A DNA stretch of 51,371 nucleotides from Gammaproteobacteria bacterium (GTDB taxonomy: Bacteria > Pseudomonadota > Gammaproteobacteria > Chromatiales > Chromatiaceae), in assembly GCA_024227135.1 (NCBI GenBank), contig JAAELC010000130.1, forward strand, positions 1 through 51,371. The letters run 5' to 3'. A model generated the notes under the pieces. It had not been told where the DNA came from, ran no database searches, and was given only the letters and a program-made list of their open reading frames with translations. Both the position numbers and the translations under genes were made by a program. Positions 25,420 through 35,764 of this stretch are shown piece after piece (position 1 is the stretch's first letter; each line of letters opens with the position of its first letter).

Positions 25420-27117
25420 TCATCCGTCCTGTGTTTCTGTTTCGACCGAGGTTTGCCGGTTGTCGCTCCGCCGGGAATCCGCCTGTTCGATCTGTCGCTT
25501 CTGGGGTTCACTCAATTGCTCGGTGTTGCCCGGCAGGACCCCTTCTTCGGCCTGTTTGGCTTTCTTTTCTGCTGCTCGTTTTAAAGCGGCCTGAATAGCA
25601 GCCTTCTTGGGGTCAACGGTACTCCCGGCCTTGGTGGGCTTCTTCTTGAGTACCGCCTTTTTCTTTCTCAGTCGGGCTTTCTTTTCGGCTTCCATCCTGG
25701 CCAGGCGCGCCGTTCGGGCTTCGAAGCGGATGCGTGCGTGGTCAGATTTGATTTTTTCCTGTTCCTGGGCCCAGCTCTCATTCTTGGCAAACCGGTAGTA
25801 TTGCACCAGCGGAATGTGGGAGGGGCAGACGTGGGAGCAGCAGCCACACTCGATACAGTCGAACAGATTGTATTCCTGGACTTTTTCCAGATCCTTTGCC
25901 CGTGCATGCCAATACATCTGCTGGGGCAGCAGGTTGGCCGGGCATACAGCGGCACACTGGCCGCAACGAATGCAGGGGGAGGCCGGCCCTGGAGCCGGTG
26001 CCTCGGCAGCCCCGGCCACCAGCAGGCAGTTGGAAGGCTTGGTGATCGGGACCCCATCGTCCTGCAGTGTATACCCCATCATCGGACCGCCCACGATCAG
26101 GCGGGATGCCGCTTTGGTGTAGCCTCCTGCCTGTTTGATCAATTCAGATACCGGGGTGCCGATCAATACTTCCAGATTGCGGGGATTGGCGATCCCCTGG
26201 CCGGTCAGGGTCAGATAGCGGGAGATCAGGGGTTTTCCTTCGAGGACGGCATCGGCCACCGCAGCGGCGGTTCCGGCGTTATGACAGAGAATACCGATCT
26301 GGGCGGGGATACTCTTGGACGGGACCTCCCGGCCGGTCAACACCATGATCAACTGTTTCTCGCCACCGCTGGGATACAGGGTGGGGATGGTGACCACTTC
26401 TGTGCGGTCCAGTCCGATTTCCTCTACCGCCCGGGTCATCGCGGTGACCGCCTCCGGTTTATTATCCTCGATGCCGATCAGGCATTCGTCCGCCTCTACC
26501 AGCTGGCGAAGTATGGCTGTGCCTGTGGCCACCCGGTCCGCCCGTTCCCTCATCAACATGTCGTCGCAAGTGATGTAGGGTTCGCACTCGGCCCCGTTGA
26601 TGATCAGGGTCTTGATGGGTTGCGTACTGCCAGGGGTGACTTTGATGCTGGTGGGGAAAGCCGCACCCCCCATTCCCACGATGCCCGCATCCCGGATTCG
26701 CTGGCGCAGGGTTTCCGGAGTCATCGAGCGGACATCGGCGATCGGCTCCGGCAGTTCGCACCACTGATCCCTGCCGTCTGTATCGATTATGATGCACATC
26801 CCCTGCAGACCGGAGGCGTGCGGTACGGCGTGTTCCCGGATATCGGTTATCACGCCGGAACTGGGGGCATGAACCGGCGCACTGATTGTTCCCTGCGCTG
26901 CTGCGATCATCTGACCTTTCAAAACGCCCTCACCGATACTGACCAGCGGTCTGGCAATGGCACCGATGTGTTGCTGCAACGGAAGGATCAACCTGGGAGG
27001 CAGGTTGGCCGGTTGTATCGGTGTCCCGGTCGACTGGGATTTGTTGTCGGGCAGGTGCAAGCCTCCGTGAAACCGGTGCAGGCGACGGGGATTGGCATGG
27101 TTACTGGGGTAGTGCAT
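25420..27117 (-). CDS. rnfC: Rnf complex NADH-interacting subunit C
   Basis: A 565-residue peripheral subunit. The N-terminal half has the NuoF-like NADH/FMN fold (GIVGMGGAAFPTSIKV, LIINGAECEPYITCDD). Two [4Fe-4S] motifs follow, CIRCGQCAAVCP (near 378) and CIECGCCSHVCP (near 417). The last 120 residues are an Ala/Lys/Arg-rich charged tail, probably coiled, variable in this family. It is the entry or exit point for NADH electrons. The ATG at 27117 lies 13 bp after the rnfB stop; the first 20 residues include a His-rich segment. Confidence 0.95.
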   Translation of the reverse strand: MHYPSNHANPRRLHRFHGGLHLPDNKSQSTGTPIQPANLPPRLILPLQQHIGAIARPLVSIGEGVLKGQMIAAAQGTISAPVHAPSSGVITDIREHAVPHASGLQGMCIIIDTDGRDQWCELPEPIADVRSMTPETLRQRIRDAGIVGMGGAAFPTSIKVTPGSTQPIKTLIINGAECEPYITCDDMLMRERADRVATGTAILRQLVEADECLIGIEDNKPEAVTAMTRAVEEIGLDRTEVVTIPTLYPSGGEKQLIMVLTGREVPSKSIPAQIGILCHNAGTAAAVADAVLEGKPLISRYLTLTGQGIANPRNLEVLIGTPVSELIKQAGGYTKAASRLIVGGPMMGYTLQDDGVPITKPSNCLLVAGAAEAPAPGPASPCIRCGQCAAVCPANLLPQQMYWHARAKDLEKVQEYNLFDCIECGCCSHVCPSHIPLVQYYRFAKNESWAQEQEKIKSDHARIRFEARTARLARMEAEKKARLRKKKAVLKKKPTKAGSTVDPKKAAIQAALKRAAEKKAKQAEEGVLPGNTEQLSEPQKRQIEQADSRRSDNRQTSVETETQDG

Positions 27118-27130
27118 TGGGTATCGGTTT

Positions 27131-27703
27131 CTATCCTGCTGCTTTTGTGGCCGTGGGTTCGCCCAATTCCCCCTCGGTGGGGATGGACCACTTCCAGCTG
27201 TTGATGTCGGATTTCTCCGGGATCATATGTATACACTCCACCGGGCATGGAGGTAGACAGAGTTCACAACCTGTACATTCGCTTTTTATGACAGTATGCA
27301 TCTGCTTGGCTGCACCCAGGATGGCATCTACCGGACAGGCCTGGATGCAAAGGGTGCAACCGATACACTCCTGTTCGTCGATGAAGGCATAGGCGACAGG
27401 TTTTTCCTCAGCTGCGACACCTTCAAGGGGAACAGGGTCTTTGCCCAGCAGGTCGGAAAGCGCGATCATCGTCGTTTCGCCGCCGGGTGGGCAGAGATTG
27501 ATTTCCGCTTCGTCTGCGGCTATGGCTTCCGCATAAGGCCGGCAGCCCGGGAAACCGCATTGTCCGCATTGGGTCTGAGGCAGCAGGGCATCGACTTTGT
27601 CGACAATGGGATCTCCTTCCACTTTGAAACGTACAGCGGCATAACCCAGCAACAGGCCGAAGATCAGGGCAAGGATTGAGATTGCTAAGACAGCCGTTAA
27701 CAT
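27131..27703 (-). CDS. rnfB: Rnf complex ferredoxin-type subunit B
   Basis: A 190-residue protein: one N-terminal membrane helix ([20 protein letters not shown]), then a [4Fe-4S] domain with CGQCGFPGC-type spacing, and two ferredoxin clusters, [12 protein letters not shown] and [12 protein letters not shown]. It passes electrons between soluble ferredoxin and the membrane core. I chose the ATG at 27701-27703, which puts the helix at the start and gives the same size as E. coli RnfB; an upstream ATG at 27739 would overlap rnfA and add an odd Trp-rich prefix. Confidence 0.95.
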   Translation of the reverse strand: MLTAVLAISILALIFGLLLGYAAVRFKVEGDPIVDKVDALLPQTQCGQCGFPGCRPYAEAIAADEAEINLCPPGGETTMIALSDLLGKDPVPLEGVAAEEKPVAYAFIDEQECIGCTLCIQACPVDAILGAAKQMHTVIKSECTGCELCLPPCPVECIHMIPEKSDINSWKWSIPTEGELGEPTATKAAG

Positions 27704-27716
27704 CTGGTCCGGATCC

Positions 27717-28298
27717 TTAGCTGGCCACCAGGCCGGCAAATCCCATGAAAGCCATGGACATCAGCCCCGCGGTTATCAAAGCGATGGCATTTCCCTGAAA
27801 AGGCTCGGGCACGTCCGAAACCGTCACTCGTTCGCGTACTGCGGCAAATAACACCAGGACCAGGGAGAAACCGCTCGCAGCACCGAATCCATAGAGGGCC
27901 GATTCGACGAAACCATGTTGTTCCTGGACATTGAGCAGCGCCACACCCAGGACCGCGCAATTGGTGGTAATCAGGGGGAGGAATATGCCGAGAACCTGAT
28001 ACAGCACAGGGCTGGTTTTGTGCAGCACCACCTCGGTGAACTGAACAACCACGGCGATCACCAGAATGAAGGCGATGGTGCGAAGAAAGGTCAGGTCCAG
28101 AGGTATCAACAGATACTCGTTGATCAGGAAACTGCAGACCGATGACAGGGTCAGCACGAATGTGGTTGCAAGCCCCATTCCCACAGCGGTTTCCAACTTG
28201 CGAGAAACGCCCATAAAGGGACACAGTCCGAGGAATTTCACCAGGACGAAATTGTTCACCAGAACGGTGCTGATGAGAATCAGGGCGTACTCTTTCAC
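27717..28298 (-). CDS. rnfA: Rnf complex membrane subunit A
   Basis: A 193-residue polytopic protein of six helices and the first gene of the operon. [20 protein letters not shown] and [19 protein letters not shown] closely match E. coli RsxA/RnfA and include the Cys residues for the membrane iron-sulfur site shared with RnfE. The start is GTG at 28296-28298, giving the family's exact length (193). Confidence 0.96.
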   Translation of the reverse strand: MKEYALILISTVLVNNFVLVKFLGLCPFMGVSRKLETAVGMGLATTFVLTLSSVCSFLINEYLLIPLDLTFLRTIAFILVIAVVVQFTEVVLHKTSPVLYQVLGIFLPLITTNCAVLGVALLNVQEQHGFVESALYGFGAASGFSLVLVLFAAVRERVTVSDVPEPFQGNAIALITAGLMSMAFMGFAGLVAS

Positions 28299-28348
28299 TG
28301 GGTTACTCAGCTTATCGCATAAAAAACAGTATGATGTAGCATTATTGT

Positions 28349-28378
28349 TCTAATTTACTCGAAGTAAAAAAGTGTCAA
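28349..28378 (-). promoter_or_regulatory. possible promoter of the rnf operon
   Basis: On the minus strand a perfect TTGACA (28378-28373) lies about 75 bp upstream of the rnfA start. Candidate -10 boxes (TAAATT at 15-bp spacing, ATTAGA at 18) are weak. The AT-rich context supports a promoter here, but the exact boxes are uncertain. Confidence 0.3.
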
Positions 28379-28443
28379 TATGATCATAGTCATTCGGTCA
28401 TTGCGGTGATGTGGTTTTCACGTCACTCGATCGACTGAACGGG

Positions 28444-30480
28444 TTATTTGACCCGCATGCCAGGCTGCGCGCCGTCATCAGGGTTCAGCATGAAAATATC
28501 TTTACCCCCCGGGCCCGCGGCCAGGACCATCCCTTCGGAAACACCGAAACGCATTTTTCTGGGAGCCAGATTGGCCACCATAACGGTCAGCTTGCCTTCC
28601 AGGTCCTCCGGTTTGTACGCGGCTTTGATACCCGCAAAGACGTTGCGGGTATCACCGCCCAGATCGAGGGTCAACTGGAGCAGCTTATCTGCCCCTTCGA
28701 CGTGGCTGGCGGTGATGATGCGGGCCACTCGAAGATCAACCCGGGCAAACTCCGGAAACTCCACGGTATCGGCGATAGGATCGTCGACCAGAGGTCCGCT
28801 GGGCTGGTCTGCCGGTGTTGCAGGGTTCAAGTCTTCTTTTGAAGCATCCACCATCGCCTGTACCTGGGCTTTCTCTATACGGGTCATCAGAGGCTTGAAC
28901 TTGGCAATCCGGTGCCCGGTGAGGGGGGTGGCCAGATTATCCCAGGTTAGCGGGGGTACCTGCAGAAAAGTTTCTGACTTGGCTGTTGTGGCAGGTAGAA
29001 TCGGGCGCAGGTAGCCGATCAGCAGCCTGAACAGGTTGATACCTGTGGAACAGACATCCTGAAGTGCCTGTTCGTTCCCCTCCTGTTTGGCGATAACCCA
29101 GGGTTTCTTCTCGTCGATATACTGGTTGGCACGGTCTGCCAGCGCCATGATTTCACGCACGGCATGGCTGAATTCCCGACCCTCGTAGCGTTTGGCTATG
29201 GACTTGCCGGCCTGCACGAATTCGTCGAACAGGGCAGGTTCGGACAGGGTTTCAGAAAGCATCCCGTCGTATCGTTTTCTGATGAATCCCGCACATCGAC
29301 TGGCGATATTCACCACTTTACCTACCAGATCTGAGTTGATGCGGGCCGCGAAGTCTTCCAGGTTGAGATCGATATCCTCCACGTTGGAGCCCAGCTTGGC
29401 AGAAAAATAGTAGCGCAGGTACTCAGGGTTAAGGTGGTCCAGGTAAGTGCGGGCCTTGATGAAGGTACCACGGGACTTGGACATTTTCTGGCCTTCCACA
29501 GTGAGAAAGCCATGGGCAAAAATTGCCGTTGGTGTCCGATAATCGGCACCATGAAGCATGGCCGGCCAGAACAGGGCATGGAAATAGATGATGTCCTTAC
29601 CAATGAAGTGATAAAGCTCGGTATCGGAGCCCCTGGCCCAGAAATCATCGAAATTCAGCCCGTCGGTGCGGTCGCAGAGGTTTCTGAAGCTGGCCATGTA
29701 TCCGATCGGGGCATCCAGCCAGACATAAAAGTACTTGCCGGGTTGATCAGGAATCTCGAATCCGAAGTAGGGGGCATCCCGGGATATATCCCACTCCTGG
29801 AGTCCGGCACGAAACCACTCATCGAGTTTATTGGATACCTCATCCTGGAGGTGTCCGCCCTGAGTCCATTCCTTGAGCATGGACTCGAAGTCACCCAGCT
29901 TGAAGAAGAAATGCTCGGATTCCTTCTGCTCCGGCGTGGCTCCGGATATAGCCGAGATCGGATCTTTCAGCTCACTGGGCGAATAGCTGGCACTGCAAAC
30001 CTCGCAATTGTCTCCGTACTGGTCCGGGGAGCCGCACTTGGGGCATTCGCCTTTGATAAATCGGTCGGGAAGAAACATGTTCTCCACCGGATCGTAAGCC
30101 TGTGTGATCGTGCGGTTGGATATGTGCCCCTTTACCCGATTGCGTTCGTAAATAGTGTTGGAGTAGAAACGGTTCTCATCGGAATGAGTGGAATGATAGT
30201 TGTCAAAGTCAACGTTGAATTCGGCAAAGTCCGCCTGGTGTTCATCTGAAACCCGTGCAATCAGCTGTTCGGGTTCGATTCCATCCTGCCGGGCACGCAG
30301 CATGATCGGAGTGCCGTGAGCATCGTCAGCACAAACGTAGATACATCGATTGTCCCGCATCTTCTGAAATCGCACCCAGATATCGGTCTGGATATACTCC
30401 ACCAGATGACCGATATGGATCGGTCCGTTGGCGTAGGGCAGGGCGCTGGTGACCAGGATCTTTCGTGGGCTTTCGTTCAT
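28444..30480 (-). CDS. metG: methionyl-tRNA synthetase
   Basis: A 678-residue class I synthetase that charges tRNA-Met. The HIGH motif is in [12 protein letters not shown] (16-27), the zinc knuckle in [17 protein letters not shown] (near 145-161), and the KMSKS loop in KMSKSRGTF (near 330). The anticodon-binding helical domain follows. Residues about 575-678 are the OB-fold tRNA-binding (dimerisation) domain, as in E. coli MetG. The ATG at 30478-30480 gives the expected length. It is transcribed alone, divergent from arsS. The usual neighbour apbC/mrp is not present. Confidence 0.98.
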   Translation of the reverse strand: MNESPRKILVTSALPYANGPIHIGHLVEYIQTDIWVRFQKMRDNRCIYVCADDAHGTPIMLRARQDGIEPEQLIARVSDEHQADFAEFNVDFDNYHSTHSDENRFYSNTIYERNRVKGHISNRTITQAYDPVENMFLPDRFIKGECPKCGSPDQYGDNCEVCSASYSPSELKDPISAISGATPEQKESEHFFFKLGDFESMLKEWTQGGHLQDEVSNKLDEWFRAGLQEWDISRDAPYFGFEIPDQPGKYFYVWLDAPIGYMASFRNLCDRTDGLNFDDFWARGSDTELYHFIGKDIIYFHALFWPAMLHGADYRTPTAIFAHGFLTVEGQKMSKSRGTFIKARTYLDHLNPEYLRYYFSAKLGSNVEDIDLNLEDFAARINSDLVGKVVNIASRCAGFIRKRYDGMLSETLSEPALFDEFVQAGKSIAKRYEGREFSHAVREIMALADRANQYIDEKKPWVIAKQEGNEQALQDVCSTGINLFRLLIGYLRPILPATTAKSETFLQVPPLTWDNLATPLTGHRIAKFKPLMTRIEKAQVQAMVDASKEDLNPATPADQPSGPLVDDPIADTVEFPEFARVDLRVARIITASHVEGADKLLQLTLDLGGDTRNVFAGIKAAYKPEDLEGKLTVMVANLAPRKMRFGVSEGMVLAAGPGGKDIFMLNPDDGAQPGMRVK

Positions 30481-30833
30481 TGTTCTGTTGCTGGAATCCG
30501 TTGAAGATCAGTTGGGTTAATGTGGATGGGTCTCAATACACAGGGGGTAAACTTGACAACCACCGGTATGCTCGTACCCAGCGGAAGATATCCCTTGGAA
30601 ATACCATCGGATAGTCGTCACTTGCTCGCGTTGCTCGATGCCTGCTCAGACACCTTGTACAAAAATCAACGGTGCATTATCCCACAGCATGGTTGTTACA
30701 TAAACATACAGGAACCGAGTGAAACGATTCTTCCCCCGGTGTGGTCTATTCAGAGGATGCTGCCGTGCTTGATCACGGGGCAAGGCTGCGCATAACATAG
30801 AAAAGTTTATTTCCCAGGAGTTGGGTCGGAATC
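30481..30833. other. intergenic region between metG and arsS
   Basis: About 350 bp. It must carry the metG and arsS promoters. A plus-strand open frame at 30520-30795 has no ribosome site or recognisable content and I do not call it. A CAGGAG lies 14 bases before the arsS ATG. Confidence 0.4.
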
Positions 30834-31799
30834 ATGCTGGACACCGCACATTTATTGCTGCCAACGAGTTTCCCCGGTATTCATCGCAGTCGTCTGGAAA
30901 CGCTGCAGGTCAATCTGGGTTATCTCTGCAATCAAACCTGCAAGCACTGTCATGTCAACGCCGGCCCCAACCGTAAAGAGTTGATGGAAAGGAAGACAGT
31001 TGATCAGGTTCTCGGCTTTGCAGCAAAGAAGAATGTGGTGCTCATTGACCTCACAGGGGGAGCGCCGGAGCTCAATCCCCATTTCCGGTACCTGATTACC
31101 CAGGCCCGGGCCATGGGTGCGCGGGTTATCGATCGTTGCAATTTGACGGTCCTCCAGGAGCCAGGCCAGGAGGCGCTGGCGGAGTTCCTGGCTTCTTCGA
31201 AGGTGGAAATCGTGGCTTCTCTTCCGTGTTACTTGAAGGAGAACGTTGAGAATCAGCGGGGTAAAGGGACTTTCGATGGCAGTCTGCAGGGGTTGAAAAC
31301 CTTGAATCAGCTTGGCTATGGTGTCGACGGCAGCGGTCTGATGCTGAATCTGGTCTTCAATCCTCAGGGTGCCAATCTACCCCCGGCCCAGGGTGAGCTC
31401 GAAGCGGATTATAAACGGGTGTTGTTGCAGGAGTACGGTCTGGTATTCAACAACCTGTTTACGATAACCAATATGCCTATCAGCCGATTCGGCAGTACGC
31501 TGCTCTCCCATGGCGAATTCGACAGCTATATGCAGCTGCTCAAAGATTCCTACAGCACAGACAATCTGAAAACGGTGATGTGTCGGAATCTTATCAGTAT
31601 CGACTGGCAGGGCTATGTCTACGATTGTGATTTCAATCAGATGCTCGATATGCCCATAACCCGCAATGGTAGTAAGCGAACCCATGTATCGGAGTTGATG
31701 AAGGTGAATCTCGACGGGGTGCCTGTTCGAATTGCGGAGCATTGTTACGGCTGTACTGCCGGACAGGGAAGCAGTTGCGGGGGAGCCTTGTCAGAATAG
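30834..31799 (+). CDS. arsS: radical SAM protein ArsS, arsenosugar biosynthesis
   Basis: A 321-residue radical SAM enzyme. The cluster motif C-x3-C-x2-C is C32-C36-C39 (CNQTCKHCHVNAGP). DLTGGAPELNPHF is the SAM-contact segment, and the Cys-rich C-terminus (HCYGCTAGQGSSCGG) fits the SPASM-like tail of this family. ArsS adds the 5'-deoxyadenosyl group of SAM to dimethylarsinous acid, the first sugar-forming step of arsenosugar synthesis. Two glycosyltransferases of the kind that accompany arsS follow downstream. The methyltransferase arsM is not in the window. A role in arsenic metabolism is inferred from family and context. Confidence 0.88.
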   Translation: MLDTAHLLLPTSFPGIHRSRLETLQVNLGYLCNQTCKHCHVNAGPNRKELMERKTVDQVLGFAAKKNVVLIDLTGGAPELNPHFRYLITQARAMGARVIDRCNLTVLQEPGQEALAEFLASSKVEIVASLPCYLKENVENQRGKGTFDGSLQGLKTLNQLGYGVDGSGLMLNLVFNPQGANLPPAQGELEADYKRVLLQEYGLVFNNLFTITNMPISRFGSTLLSHGEFDSYMQLLKDSYSTDNLKTVMCRNLISIDWQGYVYDCDFNQMLDMPITRNGSKRTHVSELMKVNLDGVPVRIAEHCYGCTAGQGSSCGGALSE

Positions 31800-31919
31800 C
31801 CCGGAATGAGCGGTGCGGGTCATACCCGGGCACTGGCTGATACTCACCTGGTTGATTTCCTGGAAGGATGGATATCACTTCGAAAGTGAGTCTGGCACTT
31901 AAGTTTACAGGAGTTTCGG

Positions 31920-32633
31920 GTGGTGAAACCGGGTATTGTGTCTATCGTCATCCCCATACTCAATGAAGGTCCCCATCTCGAGCGTCTGCTCGTTTCGTTA
32001 CAGTGTTTTCGCCAGGAAGGGCATGAAGTGATTCTGGTCGATGGAGGCAGTATGGGTGGAATACCTCATCAGAACCTGCCAATGGTTGACAAAGGGATCG
32101 TTTCTCCACCCGGAAGAGCATTCCAGATGAATGCAGGTGCAAAGGAAGCCAGGGGTGAAGTATTGTGGTTCCTGCATGCTGACAGTGAAGTACCTGAGGA
32201 TGCAGCTGAAATGATCGTTTCGGTCCTCGGTGCAGGGAAAAGATGCTGGGGCCGGTTCGATATCGCCCTGTCTGGCAGGCTTAAAATGCTGCGGGTGGTG
32301 GAATTTATGATGAATCTGCGATCTCGGGTAACGGGGATCGCCACCGGTGATCAGGGAATCTTCGTTCTGAATCGCGCTTTTCTGGAGGTGGGTGGCTTCC
32401 CGGAGATTCCACTGATGGAGGATATCAGCATCAGCCGGGCTCTTAAGAAGTGCTCATCGCCACACTGTTTCCGGCAACGGTTGGTGACGTCGAGTCGTCG
32501 TTGGGAAAGAGACGGGGTATTTCCCACGATTACTCTCATGTGGCGGCTACGGTTGGCCTTCGCTCTTGGGGCGGACCCCCACACTCTGGAAAAAAAGTAT
32601 TACCGATGCAGTTCCCCGACTCACGAATCCTGA
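31920..32633 (+). CDS. TIGR04283-type family 2 glycosyltransferase (arsenosugar-associated)
   Basis: A 237-residue GT-A glycosyltransferase: VSIVIPILNEGPHLERLL at the N-terminus, the sugar-nucleotide loop EVILVDGGS, and the metal-binding LHADSEVPEDA. SPPGRAFQMNAGAKEARGEV is the conserved block of the subfamily found beside arsS. It would act in the cytosol, perhaps adding a sugar or glycerol unit to the arsenoriboside; the acceptor is unproven. The start is GTG (31920 or 31923) behind CAGGAG. The end overlaps the next gene by 28 bp in another frame, so the two are translationally coupled. Confidence 0.85.
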   Translation: MVKPGIVSIVIPILNEGPHLERLLVSLQCFRQEGHEVILVDGGSMGGIPHQNLPMVDKGIVSPPGRAFQMNAGAKEARGEVLWFLHADSEVPEDAAEMIVSVLGAGKRCWGRFDIALSGRLKMLRVVEFMMNLRSRVTGIATGDQGIFVLNRAFLEVGGFPEIPLMEDISISRALKKCSSPHCFRQRLVTSSRRWERDGVFPTITLMWRLRLAFALGADPHTLEKKYYRCSSPTHES

Positions 32634-33226
32634 TTTTTGCCAAGGCTCCTGTGCCGGGGCAGGTTAAAACACGCCTTATCCCCGCTGTGGGTGCCAATGA
32701 AGCCTGCCGGCTCCACCGCAGGATGCTGGAAGCGGCTGTCAGTGCTGCGGTTTCCGGTGGTGTAGCACCGGTGAACTGCTGGTGTGCGCCATCCACCGAT
32801 CATCCGGATTTTCGGAAGCTGGCCGTTCAGTACGGTATAGGCCTTGAGTGTCAGACGGGAGTCGATCTGGGGGAGCGCATGAGAGGGGCGGCAGAAGCGA
32901 CCCTTCACAATGCCGGGTCGGTGTTGCTGACCGGCACCGATTGTCCCGGGCTGACACCGTCCCATTTTCGTCAGGCTCTGGAATGGCTGAATTCCGGTTC
33001 GGACGCGGTACTGGGCCCGGCGGAGGACGGGGGCTATGTATTACTGGGGTTGAGGCGAATTCATCCCACGTTGTTTAACAAGATCCCGTGGGGAGATGAT
33101 CAGGTGCTGTCCATCACCAGGAGTCGATTGGTGGCTTTGGGTTGGAAATGGCAGGAACTGGAGACATTGCAGGATATCGACCGCCCCGAGGATCTGGATC
33201 GGTATCGGAAACGCTACAGCCCATAA
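32606..33226 (+). CDS. TIGR04282-type glycosyltransferase (arsenosugar-associated)
   Basis: A 206-residue nucleotidyl/glycosyl-transferase-like protein of the DUF2064 type. RILIFAKAPVPGQVKTRLIP is the nucleotide-binding start, and LTGTDCPGL and GPAEDGGYVLLGL are the signature blocks. This family occurs together with the TIGR04283 protein and ArsS. I chose the ATG at 32606 because the conserved block begins 6 residues later; the frame is open from 32450, but that part overlaps the previous gene. A bidirectional terminator follows directly. Confidence 0.85.
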   Translation: MQFPDSRILIFAKAPVPGQVKTRLIPAVGANEACRLHRRMLEAAVSAAVSGGVAPVNCWCAPSTDHPDFRKLAVQYGIGLECQTGVDLGERMRGAAEATLHNAGSVLLTGTDCPGLTPSHFRQALEWLNSGSDAVLGPAEDGGYVLLGLRRIHPTLFNKIPWGDDQVLSITRSRLVALGWKWQELETLQDIDRPEDLDRYRKRYSP

Positions 33227-33254
33227 AAAAAGCCCCGAATAACCGGGGCTTTTA
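33225..33254. terminator. bidirectional rho-independent terminator
   Basis: AGCCCCG (33231-33237) pairs with CGGGGCT (33244-33250). A-rich sequence precedes and T-rich sequence follows, so the structure works on both strands. It separates the arsS cluster from the convergent phosphate transporter. Confidence 0.88.
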
Positions 33255-33325
33255 TCTGGGCCTGTACTTTGCCTGACTTCCCCCGTCGGCGATGTCGAGC
33301 GCCGAAAGGGGATGAGGGTGGTGTA

Positions 33326-35164
33326 CTAATCCACCAGCATCATGGCGGTTCTGCCTTCTTCACGGGTAACCAGGCGGGCAATACGCTTGGTATGCTCGTA
33401 AATACGCTTCAGGTTCTCCATGATATCCGACTGCAGAGTAAAGGCCGCCACTTCCTGCGGTGTGTGCTCTTTCTGCAGGAACTCGACCTGACGTTCTCCG
33501 ATCAGCTTATTCATGCCGCCGATCAGCTCCTTGTCGATATCAAGAGCCATCTTCGCGGCTTCGATACGGTCGTGCTCCACGCCTACCAGAGCTGATTTGA
33601 AGGCATCCAGCACCATCCCGTGATACTGATTGAGAGATGCCAGTTCTTCCTCACTGAAGACAATGTTGCTCTTCTGGCAGGTTTCGGCCAGATGGGACAT
33701 ATGGATCTCCATGATATCACCGATATTCTCGATTTCGGTGTTGGTGGTCGCCAGCGCCATGGTCTCATCGGCGTTATCAGATGACAGATCCTCCCGACCG
33801 ATCTTACTGAGATAGCGGCCGATGTATCCGTAGAGGGAATCCACCTGCTCATCCATCCTTTTCATCTCTTCCATCTTATCGGTGTCGCCTTTGAAGACTA
33901 CCGCAGGGATTCCGGAAAGCATATTCGTGGTCACTTCGCCCATACGCAGTATTTCCCGGCGTGTCATGCTCAGTGCAACCGGTGGGGTCGACACCAGATT
34001 TTCATCCAGGTACTTGGGCTTGAATTCGGCCACGGCGGCTTCTTCGGGGGTCAGTTCCTTGATCGGAACGAGTTTTTGTACCAGTGCTGCGATTTGTACC
34101 GTAAATGGAATAAAGAGCAGTGTGTTGACGATATTGAACACCGTATGTGCATTGGCGATCTGACGTGGTGCTTCAGCGGCCAGTCTTTCCTGGCCTGTTA
34201 AGCTGGCATTGGCGGCCGGAGATAACCAGGTGACGAATTCCGCCAGGTACGGAATGAACGCCACCCAGATCAGCACACCCCCCACATTAAAGAACAGATG
34301 CGCGACGGCAGCCTGAACGGCCGCCCTGGGTTTACCGATACAGGCCAGCATGGCGGTGACACAGGTACCCACGTTGGCGCCGAAAGCGAGGGCGATACCG
34401 GCCGGTAACGAGACCAGGCCTTCAGTTGCCATGACGATGACAATACCGGTGGTGGCCGAGGATGATTGGATCAAACCCGTGAACGCAGCGGCGATCATAA
34501 TGCCGATGAGCGGATTCTCCATCTGGGTCATGAGATCCAGGAAAGGCTGATAGCTGCGCAGTGGCTTCATGGCACCACTCATCACGCTCATACCAAAGAA
34601 CACCAGACCAAGACCCAGCAGCATGGCACCCCAGTGTTTGATGTTTTGCTTCTTGGAAATCATCATCATGCCGAAACCGACAGTGACCATCAGCAACGCA
34701 TACTTGGTGACCTTGAAGGCAACGATCTGAGCGGTGATGGTGGTACCGATGTTGGCCCCGAATATGACCCCGAGGGACTGGGACAGGTTCATCAATCCGG
34801 CAGTAACAAAGCCCACGACGATGACGGTGGTCACCGACGAGGATTGAACGACTGCGGTGACTCCGGCACCGGTCAGAACCCCGGCAAACCGGTTTGTGGT
34901 GAGTTTCTCCAGGATGGTTTTCATCCGGTCGCCGGCGACAGCTTTGAGGGCGTCTGTCATCAACTCCATGCCATAGAGAAAAATGGCCAGGCCACCAAAC
35001 AGCGTCATGGTCATTTTTCCCCAGTCCATGGCTTGATCGCCCGACCCCGCCAGTACGGGTGCGGCAAAAAAAGCACCAATGGCAATGAGCAGCAAATATA
35101 CGACAGGCTTTTGCCCTTTGCTCATGTCGTAATTCAGGAATCGTAAACGTTGGTACACAGGCAT
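33326..35164 (-). CDS. Na+/phosphate cotransporter (NptA/YjbB family) with PhoU-like domain
   Basis: A 612-residue protein. An N-terminal helix and about eight membrane segments contain two inverted Na/Pi cotransporter repeats, with GAGVTAVVQSSSVTTVIVVG and AAFTGLIQSSSATTGIVIVM as the QSSS transport loops. Residues about 400-612 are a helical PhoU-like domain (IENIGDIMEIHM). The family moves phosphate with sodium across the inner membrane; some members export it. The ATG at 35164 has AAGGAGAT upstream. A Pho-box-like sequence lies about 290 bp upstream, on the opposite orientation. The gene is monocistronic, ending near the bidirectional terminator. Confidence 0.92.
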   Translation of the reverse strand: MPVYQRLRFLNYDMSKGQKPVVYLLLIAIGAFFAAPVLAGSGDQAMDWGKMTMTLFGGLAIFLYGMELMTDALKAVAGDRMKTILEKLTTNRFAGVLTGAGVTAVVQSSSVTTVIVVGFVTAGLMNLSQSLGVIFGANIGTTITAQIVAFKVTKYALLMVTVGFGMMMISKKQNIKHWGAMLLGLGLVFFGMSVMSGAMKPLRSYQPFLDLMTQMENPLIGIMIAAAFTGLIQSSSATTGIVIVMATEGLVSLPAGIALAFGANVGTCVTAMLACIGKPRAAVQAAVAHLFFNVGGVLIWVAFIPYLAEFVTWLSPAANASLTGQERLAAEAPRQIANAHTVFNIVNTLLFIPFTVQIAALVQKLVPIKELTPEEAAVAEFKPKYLDENLVSTPPVALSMTRREILRMGEVTTNMLSGIPAVVFKGDTDKMEEMKRMDEQVDSLYGYIGRYLSKIGREDLSSDNADETMALATTNTEIENIGDIMEIHMSHLAETCQKSNIVFSEEELASLNQYHGMVLDAFKSALVGVEHDRIEAAKMALDIDKELIGGMNKLIGERQVEFLQKEHTPQEVAAFTLQSDIMENLKRIYEHTKRIARLVTREEGRTAMMLVD

Positions 35165-35764
35165 CTCCTTGGTTCGCTATTAGTGGTATTTATGAGTTAT
35201 GGGGTTATTATTTATGATATAGCACTCGAAAACGTGAACGCTCTACTTAAAAAACACGGTTCTTAGCCGCTAGAAACAGGGAAAACGTTCTATACCGGAT
35301 TCTGATTGAGGGTTGACGGTTGTTTTGACTACATGCAGGCCCAAATATGTAAAAAATCCTTTGAAATAAAGCAGTGAGTATAAATAACATTGATTTTAAG
35401 TATGTTCTCAGGCTGCGGATCAATCAAAATCCGCGATAATCATACCAAAGCTGTCATAAAGATGTAATAATAGGCGGAGTCGGTTCCGAGTAGGGAGTTG
35501 CTTGGAAAAATCAGATCGATAGCCGGTCAAAGAGGTAATAGTAGGCTGTTATCGAAAGCCTGGTAAGAATGAATTCCGTATGCTGCGCCTGCCCGATCAA
35601 GGCACTGTGGTGAATATGGGTATTGTATTAAATATGCAACAAATTTGAGTTAATGCGGGTGTGATGGGCTAAGACATGCTGTTTCCATCAAGCCCAGGGC
35701 ATATTTGGAATAACCTGGCAGAGCGACAGGGATGCAAACAGACACGTAGTGAGGTGACAGAATT
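35165..35764. other. long AT-rich intergenic region
   Basis: 600 bp with no gene between the divergent phosphate transporter and J-domain genes. It is more AT-rich than its surroundings. Apart from the Pho-box-like site I see no structure, repeat or tRNA. A small RNA cannot be excluded. Confidence 0.4.
35451..35468 (+). promoter_or_regulatory. Pho-box-like site
   Basis: CTGTCATAAAGATGTAAT matches the PhoB consensus in the first half-repeat (CTGTCAT, 7 of 7) and 5 of 7 in the second. It lies between the phosphate transporter and the J-domain gene, which makes PhoB control plausible, but one imperfect site on the non-transporter strand is weak evidence. Confidence 0.3.

Noticed and set aside
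30520-30795. 91-residue plus-strand open frame between metG and arsS
   Set aside because: No ribosome site and no domain; it occupies the expected promoter region of two divergent genes.
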